A stretch of 64,000 bases of DNA from NCBI GenBank assembly GCA_900314745.1, contig OMWK01000001.1:1-64000 (forward strand), in the 5' to 3' direction. Every line of letters starts with the position of its first letter. Within the stretch, counting starts at the first letter, position 1. The notes beneath the pieces were generated by a model. That model saw only the letters and a list, made by a program, of their open reading frames with translations, had not been told where the DNA came from and made no database searches. The position numbers were made by a program, and so were the translations under genes. Positions 38,114 to 46,892 of the stretch are shown in pieces. The stretch comes from an uncultured Eubacteriales bacterium. Its GTDB lineage: Bacteria > Bacillota > Clostridia > Saccharofermentanales > Saccharofermentanaceae.

Positions 38114-40381
38114 TTAGTCTTTAAGATAGTTGTTGCACTCTTTTACAAAATTATTAAAATCAGCGGCGTTCTTATATATGACGTTTATCCTCGCATTCGG
38201 GGTATAGCGCTCGCTGTCTATCATGGCCTGATAGTCCGCACCGGTCCTTCTTATATCCGCGATGAGAGCATCGCGGAGCGCGGGGCGGTACATGATATCC
38301 AGGAACCTCGAATTGATGCCGAGCATGAGCTCCTCCGAACCCTTACGTATCCTTATCGAAGCCGTCGCCCTTATGTCATCTAAAGAGAATGCGAGACTTA
38401 TGTTATAGACGCCATCCTCGATGAGGAACTTGCCGTAATCCTCGCTGTAGGAGCCCAGATCCTTAATGTCAAATTCGAGTGTCAGCTCACGGCTCTCGCC
38501 CTTTTCGAGATGGTACTTGCCGAAGGCGCGAAGCTCCTTAACAGGCTTTCTTTGAACCGAGACGGGGTCACCGACGTAAAGCTGAACGACCTCGGAGCCC
38601 GCCATGCTGCCGGTGTTCGTAAGCGTGAAACTCACCTTCACCCTGTCGCCAAGCTCGTACTCGGTCTTATCCGTCTTCGCATCCCTGATCTCGAACGACG
38701 TGTAGGACAGGCCGTAGCCGAACGGGAACAGAGGCTTAACTCCCCTTATCTCATAGCCTCTGTAGCCGACGAAGATGCCCTCGCCGTAATTGCACGTGAA
38801 GCCGTCGGGATAGTTAAGGAATGCCGGCGTGTCCTCGTATCTTACGGGGAATGTTACCGTGAGTCTTCCGGAAGGATTTACCTTGCCGCTCATGATGTCG
38901 TAGAGTGCCGTCGCGCCCTCCATGCCGGGATAATACAATAGGAATACCGCATCGACATCGTCGATGAAATCGCCGAGCTCGACAGGACCCGGAATGTTAA
39001 GAACGAGAACGATCTTACGGGAACCGTCGTCGATAAGACCTCTTATGATGCGCACGTATTCATCGGGAAGCTTCAGGTCGATTCTGTCGGTTCCCTCTGC
39101 GGAAGGAAGAGAGATGACTACTACTGCAACGTCGCCGTCACTGTTATCGCCGAAGACCTCCTTAAGCGAAGGTGCGCGGTCCGTTATTACCTGTGCGCTT
39201 CCGCTGCCGTAGATACGAAGCTCCGGGCTTCCCATGAGACTTATGCGGCTCATGTCATCAAGCGGGAACAGATTGTCCCTGTTCTTGAGCATTATGATGC
39301 CCTCCGCGTTCGCGTCGTAGCACGCCTTCCTGCCCTGCTCCACGTACTCACCGTTTGTTACGGGGAATACCCTGTCGTTCGCGTTGTATTTTGCCGTGAG
39401 CTCTATAACATGCCCTGCCGCCTCCTCGAAAGCGGAACGGCTCAGTCTTCCGTCATTAAGTGCCGCGAGGATCTCGTCCTCCTTGTTCCACGGACCCGGC
39501 ATGAGAAGGTCGATGCCCGATGCGACGGAATCACCGGAATCACCAACACACGCCCCCCAGTCGGTCATGCAAAGGCCATTAAATCCCCAGCGTTCGCGGA
39601 GGACCTCACGAAGCAGCCACGGGTTCTCCGTGCAGTGCGCTCCGTTGATCTTGGGATATGCCGCCATGACTGTCGCTGCCCCCGCCTTAACGCATTTGCC
39701 GAACGCCGGAAGATACATCTCCTCGATCGCCCTTCGCGATATGTGCTGGTCGATGCCGGAGCGGTTAATCTCGAGGTTATTCGCAGCAAAATGTTTAACG
39801 TTGGCCGCCACGCCCTTCGACTCGACGCCCTTTACCATCTCCCTTGCAAGAACGCCTCCGACCAGCGGATCTTCGGAGTAGCCCTCGAAGAATCTGCCGT
39901 TCCTGGGTTCCCTCAGAAGGTTGACATTCGGAGTTCCGAGAAGGCATGAGATCTTATACATCAGAGCCTCAAGTCCCAAAGCCTGACCGTTCTCATAAAC
40001 CACTTCGGGATTCCATGTTGAACCGAGAAGGATTCCCGGAGGATAGCATCCGGGATGGGGCTCGAAGCCGCCTGTATATTCTGTGAGTTTCTTGAACAGC
40101 TCTTCCCTTAACTTCTTCTCTTCGTCGGTAAGATTATCGAGCTTGTAGAAGTTATGGATGACGTGGTCAAACTGCTCTCTGGTGTAATTATTCTCGATTG
40201 CATAGGCAATAAAGATATCTCCGAACAGCTGCTCGAAGTTCATGCCCGTGCCGCCGTCCAGAAACTGCATACGCTTTATGCCGTACTCGCTGATCTCTCT
40301 CGTAGAGAAAAAACCGGCACCGCATATTAGAGATGCCTTCTGCCGGTCATTAAGTTTTGAAAGAATATCCTTAGTTGTCAT
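38114..40381 (-). CDS. Glycoside hydrolase family 3 beta-glycosidase
   Basis: 755 residues from the ATG at 40381 (GGATGG upstream). The N-terminal barrel has NVKHFAANN (acid/base-side loop), the nucleophile motif CMTDWGA and an (alpha/beta) sandwich domain. A fibronectin-III-like domain follows (FGYGLSYTSFEI, then KVSFTLTNTGSMAGSEVVQLY). No signal peptide is seen, so it acts inside the cell, probably on beta-linked oligosaccharides. The extra 60 residues at the C-terminus are unassigned. It lies upstream of the CDP-sugar genes but is probably a separate catabolic function. Confidence 0.9.
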   Translation of the reverse strand: MTTKDILSKLNDRQKASLICGAGFFSTREISEYGIKRMQFLDGGTGMNFEQLFGDIFIAYAIENNYTREQFDHVIHNFYKLDNLTDEEKKLREELFKKLTEYTGGFEPHPGCYPPGILLGSTWNPEVVYENGQALGLEALMYKISCLLGTPNVNLLREPRNGRFFEGYSEDPLVGGVLAREMVKGVESKGVAANVKHFAANNLEINRSGIDQHISRRAIEEMYLPAFGKCVKAGAATVMAAYPKINGAHCTENPWLLREVLRERWGFNGLCMTDWGACVGDSGDSVASGIDLLMPGPWNKEDEILAALNDGRLSRSAFEEAAGHVIELTAKYNANDRVFPVTNGEYVEQGRKACYDANAEGIIMLKNRDNLFPLDDMSRISLMGSPELRIYGSGSAQVITDRAPSLKEVFGDNSDGDVAVVVISLPSAEGTDRIDLKLPDEYVRIIRGLIDDGSRKIVLVLNIPGPVELGDFIDDVDAVFLLYYPGMEGATALYDIMSGKVNPSGRLTVTFPVRYEDTPAFLNYPDGFTCNYGEGIFVGYRGYEIRGVKPLFPFGYGLSYTSFEIRDAKTDKTEYELGDRVKVSFTLTNTGSMAGSEVVQLYVGDPVSVQRKPVKELRAFGKYHLEKGESRELTLEFDIKDLGSYSEDYGKFLIEDGVYNISLAFSLDDIRATASIRIRKGSEELMLGINSRFLDIMYRPALRDALIADIRRTGADYQAMIDSERYTPNARINVIYKNAADFNNFVKECNNYLKD

Positions 40382-40437
40382 GATGATCACCATCCGTATT
40401 ATTATCAGCTGTTACTGCCATAATAACACCCCGGCAA

Positions 40438-41172
40438 TCAAGACTCAAAAATTAAATCCCTAAGGTTGTTTATCCTGTCAGACGGAAGATTGCGCGGGAA
40501 CGATGGTGACTGCTCGGACTGGATATAGCAGGCATCGATTCCGGCTCCCATGGCCCCTCTGATATCGGCGAATTCATCATTGCCGATCATGACGCATGAA
40601 GAAGGGTCGATGTCTCCTATCGCCTTCTCGTAGAACGCGAGCGACGGCTTCTTGACCTTAAGGTCTGACGATATGAATATCCCGTCGAACATATCATAGA
40701 GTCCGAGACTTCTTATCTCGGGAATCGTGAAGCACGACTGCGCATTAGAAAGAAGGCATATCTTCTTCCCTCTGTTCTTAAGTTCCTTAAGAACCTCGAT
40801 CGCTCCGTCAAACAATCTAAGCTTAACGATGGATACACTTCTCATCATAACGGCCGTATCGGATATCAGCTGAGATCCGGCCTTCACGCCCTTACCCGCA
40901 TAAAGAGCCTTGAACACATCCTTAAGATCGATCTCAACGTCGCTTCCTGTGAGCTTATGGTTGGACTTACGCATGTACTTAAGAAGCTTCGCCGTCTCTT
41001 CTTCGCAAAGTCTCATATAGGCACGGCGAAGATCCGTGTCATTATAGACTGCGCCGTTCATCGAATAATAATTAGCAAGGGAAGCCCATACGAACGGGCT
41101 CCCCTCGTCTGTCCTTATATCTACCAGCGTTCCGTAAAGATCGAACAGAAAATAGTCTTTATTATCAAACAC
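40438..41172 (-). CDS. HAD-superfamily hydrolase (subfamily IA, YjjG-like)
   Basis: 244 residues. Motif I is FDLYGTLVD with the nucleophilic Asp, motif II CLLSNAQ, motif III the Lys in VKKPSLAFYEKAI, and motif IV MIGNDEFADIRGAMGAG. The closest known type is the 5'-nucleotidase/house-cleaning group, but the substrate is undetermined. It ends 56 bp before the GH3 start and begins 7 bp after fabZ, so it may be read with the fab operon. Confidence 0.82.
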   Translation of the reverse strand: MFDNKDYFLFDLYGTLVDIRTDEGSPFVWASLANYYSMNGAVYNDTDLRRAYMRLCEEETAKLLKYMRKSNHKLTGSDVEIDLKDVFKALYAGKGVKAGSQLISDTAVMMRSVSIVKLRLFDGAIEVLKELKNRGKKICLLSNAQSCFTIPEIRSLGLYDMFDGIFISSDLKVKKPSLAFYEKAIGDIDPSSCVMIGNDEFADIRGAMGAGIDACYIQSEQSPSFPRNLPSDRINNLRDLIFES

Positions 41173-41179
41173 GGTTACA

Positions 41180-41614
41180 TCATACCATTATCGCGAACTT
41201 CAGTGTGCACTGAACGGCAACCTTGCCGTCAACAGTTGCGGTAGCTTCGCCGACGCCCATAGGACCTCTTACCTGAGTGATCTTTGTCTCAAGTCTTAAT
41301 GTATCACCGGGTGTGACCTGCTTTCTGAACTTGCACTTGTCGATACCTGCAAAGACTGCGATCTTGCCCTTGAACTCCTCCTGTGAAAGGATTGCGACAG
41401 CACCTGTCTGAGCAAGAGCCTCTACGATCAGAACGCCCGGCATGATGGGATACTCGGGGAAGTGTCCTCTGAAGAATGACTCATCGTAAGTTACGTTCTT
41501 GATAGCAACGCAGTACTCGCCCGGAACATAATCCTCTACCTTGTCGATGAGAAGGAAGGGGTGTCTGTGGGGGATGATCTCCATAATGCCCTTTGTATCA
41601 AGTGAGTTAGCCAT
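41180..41614 (-). CDS. fabZ: 3-hydroxyacyl-ACP dehydratase
   Basis: 144 residues, normal FabZ length. The active-site stretch [20 protein letters not shown] carries the catalytic His and Glu, and [11 protein letters not shown] opens the hot-dog fold. It dehydrates 3-hydroxyacyl-ACP in each elongation cycle. It is the last fab gene of the operon, 29 bp after fabF, with an AAAGGAGA site. Confidence 0.96.
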   Translation of the reverse strand: MANSLDTKGIMEIIPHRHPFLLIDKVEDYVPGEYCVAIKNVTYDESFFRGHFPEYPIMPGVLIVEALAQTGAVAILSQEEFKGKIAVFAGIDKCKFRKQVTPGDTLRLETKITQVRGPMGVGEATATVDGKVAVQCTLKFAIMV

Positions 41615-41643
41615 AGTAGTAAGTCTCCTTTTCGATATGGTGC

Positions 41644-42879
41644 TTATGCTTCGTACTTCTTAAGAAGAAGTGTAGCATTATGTCCGCCGAAGCCCAAAGA
41701 GTTGCTCATTGCGTAGTTGATGTCAAGCGAGCGGCCCTCGCCCATTGTGTAGTCGAGGTCGCACTCCTCATCAGGCTCTGTGAGGCCTGATGTGACGTGG
41801 ATGAAGGAGTCGAGGATGGACTTAACGCATACGATGAACTCGACACCGCCGGCGCCTCCGAGAAGGTGTCCGATCATTGACTTTGTGGAGTTGATAGCAA
41901 CCTTCTTCGCAGCATCGCCGAATGCATACTTGATGCCTCTTGTCTCGAAAAGGTCATTGTGGTGCGTGGAAGTTCCGTGAGCGTTGATGTACTCGACCTG
42001 ATCGGGTGTGATGCCGGCTTCCCTCATTGCAGCCTTCATGGCCTCGCCTGCACCGGAACCGTCCTCGGCAGGTGATGTGATGTGGAAAGCATCGTTAGTA
42101 GCACCGTAACCTACGACCTCAGCGTAGATGTGAGCGCCTCTTGCCTTTGCATGCTCGAGCTCCTCGAGAACTACGACACCGGCACCCTCGCCGATTACAA
42201 AACCGTCTCTGTTCTTGTCGAACGGTCTTGAGCAGGTGTCAGGATCCATGTTAGTGGAAAGAGCTGTCATGTTGGTAAAGCCCTGAACGCCCAATGGGCA
42301 GATGGCTGCTTCAGAACCGCCCGCTACCATTACGTCAGCATCGTCGAACTTAATTGCCCTGAATGCATCTCCTATTGAGTGTGAACCTGAAGCGCAGGCC
42401 GTAACGATAGCCACGTTCTTGCCCTTCATGCCGTACATGATCGAGATATTAGCGGAAGCCATGTTGGCGATCATCACAGGGATATAAAGAGGGCTCACCT
42501 TCTTGCCTTCCATGAGTTTTTGGTGCTCTCTCTCGTTAGCCTGCATGGAACCGATACCGGAGCTTACGATAACACCGACTCTGTAAGGATCTTCATCTGC
42601 CATGTTAAGACCTGCATCCTCAACGGCTTCCTTGGCAGCTGCGCAGGCGAACTGTGAGAATCTCTCCATTCTCTTTGCTGTCTTGAAGTCCATGTACTTT
42701 GTAGGGTCGAAGTCCTTGACCTCGGCACACATCTTAGCCTTGTAACCCGTGCAGTCGAAGGCAGTGATCTCACCGAAGGCACGCTTGCCTTCCTTAAGGC
42801 CGTTCCAGAAGCACTCTACTCCCTCACCTAAGGGGGTAATGGCGCCCATTCCTGTTACTACAACTCTTCTTCCGTCCAT
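41644..42879 (-). CDS. fabF: 3-oxoacyl-ACP synthase II
   Basis: 411 residues. The Cys-His-His triad of condensing enzymes is visible in [23 protein letters not shown] and [13 protein letters not shown]. It extends acyl-ACP with malonyl-ACP. Length and motif spacing are typical. It follows fabG by 24 bp. Confidence 0.96.
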   Translation of the reverse strand: MDGRRVVVTGMGAITPLGEGVECFWNGLKEGKRAFGEITAFDCTGYKAKMCAEVKDFDPTKYMDFKTAKRMERFSQFACAAAKEAVEDAGLNMADEDPYRVGVIVSSGIGSMQANEREHQKLMEGKKVSPLYIPVMIANMASANISIMYGMKGKNVAIVTACASGSHSIGDAFRAIKFDDADVMVAGGSEAAICPLGVQGFTNMTALSTNMDPDTCSRPFDKNRDGFVIGEGAGVVVLEELEHAKARGAHIYAEVVGYGATNDAFHITSPAEDGSGAGEAMKAAMREAGITPDQVEYINAHGTSTHHNDLFETRGIKYAFGDAAKKVAINSTKSMIGHLLGGAGGVEFIVCVKSILDSFIHVTSGLTEPDEECDLDYTMGEGRSLDINYAMSNSLGFGGHNATLLLKKYEA

Positions 42880-42903
42880 TCTCTTATTCTCCGATTTCTA
42901 TAA

Positions 42904-43641
42904 TTACATGTGCATTCCGCCGTCTACGGAAAGAACCTGACCTGTGATGTAGGAAGCATCATCAGATACGAGGAATCCTACGGCATTCGCGATATCCTCA
43001 ACCTGGCCGTAACGCTTCAGAGGGATACCTGCGAGCATCTGCTCCTTAACCTTCTCAGGGAGCACGTCTGTCATGGGTGTCTGAACGAATCCGGGAGCGA
43101 TGGCATTACATGTGATGTTCTTGCCTGCATACTCTCTTGCGGCACTCTTTGTAATACCGATGACGCCTGCCTTAGATGCAGAGTAGTTGACCTGGCATGC
43201 ATTTCCCTCGAGTCCTACGATGGAGGAGATCGATACGATGCGGCCGTACTTCTGCTTGCTCATTACGGGAACAACCTCACGGAAGAAGTTGTATGTACCC
43301 TTGAGGTTAACTGCGATAACAGCGTCAAAATCCTCTTCCTTCATTCTTACGAGGAAGCCGTCTCTTGTGATGCCTGCGTTGTTTACGAGAGCATCGATGG
43401 AGCCGAATGTTGCTGCTACATCTGCAACTGTCTCCTTAACGGACTCGGAGCTTGAGACGTCGCATCTGTAAGCCTTTGTCTCAACGCCGTATTCCTTCTT
43501 GATCTCGTCAGCTGTCTCCTGTGAGCCCTCGATGGGACATGCATCTACAACTGCGATGTTGTAGCCCATCTTAGCAAGCTTTACTGCGATAGCCTTGCCG
43601 ATTCCTCTTGCGCTTCCTGTTACGATTGCTGTCTTTGCCAT
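42904..43641 (-). CDS. fabG: 3-oxoacyl-ACP reductase
   Basis: 245 residues from the ATG at 43641 (AAGGAG about 10 nt ahead); an in-frame TTG at 43650 is too close to that site. SDR with TGSARGIGKAIA, NNAGITRD, the catalytic SSIVG/YSASKAG set, and a C-terminal YITGQVLSVDGGMHM, typical of FabG. It reduces 3-ketoacyl-ACP with NADPH. It sits between fabD and fabF in the usual clostridial order. Confidence 0.95.
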   Translation of the reverse strand: MAKTAIVTGSARGIGKAIAVKLAKMGYNIAVVDACPIEGSQETADEIKKEYGVETKAYRCDVSSSESVKETVADVAATFGSIDALVNNAGITRDGFLVRMKEEDFDAVIAVNLKGTYNFFREVVPVMSKQKYGRIVSISSIVGLEGNACQVNYSASKAGVIGITKSAAREYAGKNITCNAIAPGFVQTPMTDVLPEKVKEQMLAGIPLKRYGQVEDIANAVGFLVSDDASYITGQVLSVDGGMHM

Positions 43642-43658
43642 TTTTATCAATCTCCTTA

Positions 43659-44588
43659 TTATGCTTCTAATGCCTTGAGGTTCTCGGAAAGAGCCTCGGC
43701 TTCTTCTACTGTTGATACGTTGATCACGGGGATCTCGGGGATAGTCTTCTTAACGAAGCCTGCGATGGTCTTGCCGGGACCTATCTCCACCAGAACATCC
43801 ACGCCTAATTCCTTGAACTTAAGAAGCGTCTGCTCCCACATTACGGAAGAGTAGACCTGCTTCTCGAGAAGCTCTCTTGTGTTTGCCGTGTCTTCGATTA
43901 CTTCCGCGTTGAAGTTCGCGATGTAAGGGATCTTAAGGTCAGAGATCTTCGCCTTATCAAGCTCCACGCGAAGCTTCTCGCCCGCGCCCTTGAGCATGGG
44001 GGAATGGAAGGGGCCCGATACCTTGAGCTCAACTGCTCTCTTCGCACCCATCTCGGAAAGCTTCTCCATGCCTTCGTGCACGGCATCCTTCTCGCCAGTG
44101 ATTACGATCTGTCCGGGGCAGTTGTAGTTAGCTACCTCAGCGCCGTCGATGTTGTCGATGCACTGCTGTACCGTCTCCTTGGGCAACGCGATGATCGCTG
44201 CCATCGTGCCCTGGCCTGCAGGTACGAACGAACTCATGAGGTTGCCTCTGATCCTTGTAAGTCTTACCGCATCCTCGAAAGTCATCGCGCCAGCCGTTAC
44301 GAGTGCGCAGTACTCTCCGAGCGACAGTCCCGCCGTGATGTCAGGCTTGATTCCCATATCCTCGACGGCCTTTGTCATGATGGAACATGCCGTTACGAGG
44401 CAGGGCTGTGTGTACTCTGTTACGTGGATGTCCTCGTTCTCTTCGAAGAGGATCTTCTCCATATCGAAGCCCGCGGCATCTGTCGCCTTCTTAATCATAT
44501 CCTTTGCCCAGTCGTACTTCTCAACGAAGTCCTGAGCCATTCCAACCTTCTGAACGCCCTGACCGGGATAAACAAATGCTATCTTCAT
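43659..44588 (-). CDS. fabD: Malonyl-CoA:ACP transacylase
   Basis: 309 residues from the ATG at 44588, which overlaps the fabK stop by one base (TGATG) and follows GGAG. AFVYPGQGVQKVGM opens the protein, AGLSLGEYCALV carries the catalytic Ser and GPFHSPMLKGA the catalytic His. It loads malonyl groups on acyl carrier protein. Confidence 0.95.
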   Translation of the reverse strand: MKIAFVYPGQGVQKVGMAQDFVEKYDWAKDMIKKATDAAGFDMEKILFEENEDIHVTEYTQPCLVTACSIMTKAVEDMGIKPDITAGLSLGEYCALVTAGAMTFEDAVRLTRIRGNLMSSFVPAGQGTMAAIIALPKETVQQCIDNIDGAEVANYNCPGQIVITGEKDAVHEGMEKLSEMGAKRAVELKVSGPFHSPMLKGAGEKLRVELDKAKISDLKIPYIANFNAEVIEDTANTRELLEKQVYSSVMWEQTLLKFKELGVDVLVEIGPGKTIAGFVKKTIPEIPVINVSTVEEAEALSENLKALEA

Positions 44589-45523
44589 CAGCAAATCTCC
44601 TTCGCGTTCTTAAGGAGTGCGTTAGCGTCGTTCATCATGGTCTCGATGATGTCCTTAACAGGTCTTATCTCGTTGACCATACCTGCGATCTGACCGGCCA
44701 TAAATGTGCCGCCCTTTGTGTCACCGTCGATTACTGCTTTTCGAAGGGCACCTACACCGAGAGCCTCGATCTCCTCGAAGCTTGCGTGTGCCTCCTCGAG
44801 CTTGATGAACTCATTTGTGAGCTGGTTTCTAATCTGTCTTACGGGAGCACCCGCAGACCTTCCTGTAACTCTCGTGGAGCTGTCCTTGGCCTTGATGATC
44901 ATGTCCTTGTAGTTCTGGTGGATGTTTACTTCCTCGGAAGCGCAGAATACTGTTCCGCACTGAACTGCTTCGGCGCCGAGCATGAATGCTGCCGCTACTC
45001 CCCTGCCGTCTGCGATACCGCCTGCAGCGATAACGGGAATGCTTACAGCATCTACAACCTGGGGAACCAAAGCCATAGTTGTGATCTCACCTACGTGTCC
45101 GCCTGACTCTGTACCCTCTGCGATTACAGCATCGGCTCCGTCCTTCTCCATCTTCTTTGCAAGTGCAACACCTGCTACAACGGGGATGACGATGATGCCT
45201 GCTTCCTTCCACATGGGAATGAACTTGCCTGCAGAACCTGCACCTGTTGTTACGACCTTTACCTTCTCCTCGGCAAGGACTTCTGCGATCTGGGGAGCTC
45301 TCGGGTTCATGAGCATTACATTCACGCCGAAAGGCTTGTCCGTTAACTCTCTGCACTTATGGATCTGATCTCTTATCCAGTTCTCGTCTGCACCGCCGCA
45401 TCCGATGATGCCGAGACCGCCTGCGTTAGAGACAGCAGCTGCGATGTGATAGTCTGCTACCCATGCCATACCGCCCTGGAAGATCGGGTACTTGATGCCA
45501 ATCATTTCTGTGATCTTTGTCAT
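44588..45523 (-). CDS. fabK: Enoyl-ACP reductase II (FMN)
   Basis: 311 residues of the nitronate monooxygenase-like FMN barrel. IKYPIFQGGMAW, NAGGLGIIG, AEGTESGGHVG and PVIAAGGIADGRGVAAA match FabK, the triclosan-insensitive enoyl reductase of many Firmicutes. Position directly after fabH and before fabD fits. It is the only enoyl reductase seen in the window. Confidence 0.94.
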   Translation of the reverse strand: MTKITEMIGIKYPIFQGGMAWVADYHIAAAVSNAGGLGIIGCGGADENWIRDQIHKCRELTDKPFGVNVMLMNPRAPQIAEVLAEEKVKVVTTGAGSAGKFIPMWKEAGIIVIPVVAGVALAKKMEKDGADAVIAEGTESGGHVGEITTMALVPQVVDAVSIPVIAAGGIADGRGVAAAFMLGAEAVQCGTVFCASEEVNIHQNYKDMIIKAKDSSTRVTGRSAGAPVRQIRNQLTNEFIKLEEAHASFEEIEALGVGALRKAVIDGDTKGGTFMAGQIAGMVNEIRPVKDIIETMMNDANALLKNAKEIC

Positions 45524-45550
45524 GAACGTTACTCCTTTATGATCTGCTAA

Positions 45551-46534
45551 TTAATATTCAATGTAGTTGGCGTCCCACGTAAGTCCGCCTCCGAAGCTTG
45601 CGAGAACGAGCTTCATACCCTTCTTCAATCTGCCGTCCTTCTTCATGGTGGACAGCAATGAAGGAATCGATGCGCTCGAAGTGTTGCCCGTCTCCTGTAA
45701 AGTCATCGGGAACTTCTCTATATCTATATTCAATTTCTTTGCCGTAGCTTCGATGATACGCGCGTTAGCCTGATGAAGGATGAAGTAATCTATCTCATCG
45801 AGGCTGAAGTTATACTTGGCTGCAAGATCCTTAATAAGCTTCGGTACCTCAGTGATAGCGAATCTGAATACGTCTCTTCCTGCCATATAGAAATATGTGG
45901 ACTGCTCGAAGCCCTCTTCATCATATCTTTGGGGCTGCTTTCTGTTCTCACATCTTAAGCAGTCTCCTCTGTTTCCTGAAGATCTCATAATAAACTCGTT
46001 CTTCTTGCCTTCTTCGGCTCTTAAGACTGCTGCACCTGCACCGTCACCGAAGAGTATACACGTTCCCCTGTCGTTCCAGTCAACGAAGTTCGAGAGTGTC
46101 TCCGTTCCTACGACAAGAGCGAGCTTAACATTTCCTGACTCGATAAAGCCCTGTACGGTATTGAATGCGGCGATCCATCCGGGACACGCTGAATTGACAT
46201 CAAAGCATCCGACATTCTCGGAACACCCGAGCGCTTTCTGAACGCAGACAGCCATAGACGGAAACAGAAGATCCGGCGTGGTCGATGCCGCTACGATAAG
46301 TTCGATATCCTTAGGATCGATACCGGCATCTTCGACAGCTGCCTTTGCAGCCTTTATGGCCATTGTTGATGACTTGTCTTCGATACCGTCGGCGATATGT
46401 CTTCTCTTGATACCCGTTCTCTCGGTGATCCACTCATCATTAGTCTCCACCATCTTCGACAGATCGTCATTGCTGAGGACCTTCGGCGGCAGATATGAAC
46501 CTAATCCTATGATCTTTCCGGTAATTTGAGCCAT
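45551..46534 (-). CDS. fabH: 3-oxoacyl-ACP synthase III
   Basis: 327 residues from the ATG at 46534 (GAAGGA, 8 nt ahead); a longer in-frame start at 46582 would lie in the promoter. The Cys-His-Asn triad is in DVNSACPGW, FILHQANARI and ETGNTSSASIP. It condenses acyl-CoA with malonyl-ACP to begin each chain. First gene of the fab operon. The gap to fabK is only 27 bp, so acpP, often found here, is absent. Confidence 0.95.
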   Translation of the reverse strand: MAQITGKIIGLGSYLPPKVLSNDDLSKMVETNDEWITERTGIKRRHIADGIEDKSSTMAIKAAKAAVEDAGIDPKDIELIVAASTTPDLLFPSMAVCVQKALGCSENVGCFDVNSACPGWIAAFNTVQGFIESGNVKLALVVGTETLSNFVDWNDRGTCILFGDGAGAAVLRAEEGKKNEFIMRSSGNRGDCLRCENRKQPQRYDEEGFEQSTYFYMAGRDVFRFAITEVPKLIKDLAAKYNFSLDEIDYFILHQANARIIEATAKKLNIDIEKFPMTLQETGNTSSASIPSLLSTMKKDGRLKKGMKLVLASFGGGLTWDANYIEY

Positions 46535-46559
46535 TAATACAATCCTTCTTTGATAATTC

Positions 46560-46601
46560 CTTTGATTATCAAAGTATTGCACACTAAAATAGCTTAGTCA
46601 A
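46560..46601 (-). promoter_or_regulatory. fab operon promoter with FabT-like operator
   Basis: On the minus strand TTGACT (46596-46601) and AATACT (46573-46578) are 17 bp apart. The dyad CTTTGAT-A-ATCAAAG (46560-46574) overlaps the -10 and start region. It matches the FabT box known from lactic acid bacteria (TTTGATTATCAAA core). Another half-site, CTTTGATAA, lies at 46548-46556. FabT is a MarR-type repressor using acyl-ACP as co-repressor; no fabT gene is in the window. Confidence 0.7.
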
Positions 46602-46686
46602 TAGACTGCACACCCGACTGTAAGCGGAATTGCGAGAGTCCCGTGAGAGTCTCTCGTGAGTCCGGGCGTCCTCTTAATGCCCTTTC

Positions 46687-46876
46687 TGCACCATTTTCCC
46701 GATTCTTCGATTTTGGTGCACAAAAATGGGGAAAAATATGCACCAAAATGAGAAAAACTCGCTTTTGGTGCAGAGAAACAGTGATATTTGTGCACCAAAT
46801 TCTTGAATTTGAAGATTTGGTGCATTTTTAAGTCGGATTTTGTGCACCAAATCGCTGATTTCTCAATTTTGGTGCA
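46687..46876. repeat. Four tandem 34-nt hairpins with an exact 52-bp period
   Basis: Each unit has arms TGCACCAAA...TTTGGTGCA, a 14-nt loop of different sequence, and a linker of exactly 18 nt. Units: 46687-46720, 46739-46772, 46791-46824 and 46843-46876. The arms are nearly identical in all four (the first left arm reads TGCACCATTT), while loops and linkers are diverged. Half-sites therefore alternate in orientation with 28/24-bp centre spacing. Since 52 is not a multiple of 3, the array is not coding. It lies between the end of the DUF4173 gene and the fab promoter. No known element name fits. Confidence 0.85.
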
Positions 46877-46892
46877 CAAACCGACCCGGTGA

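Noticed and set aside
46687-46876. CRISPR array
   Set aside because: The conserved part is a 9-10 bp inverted arm in alternating orientation, the variable parts are only 14 and 18 nt, and no cas gene is nearby.
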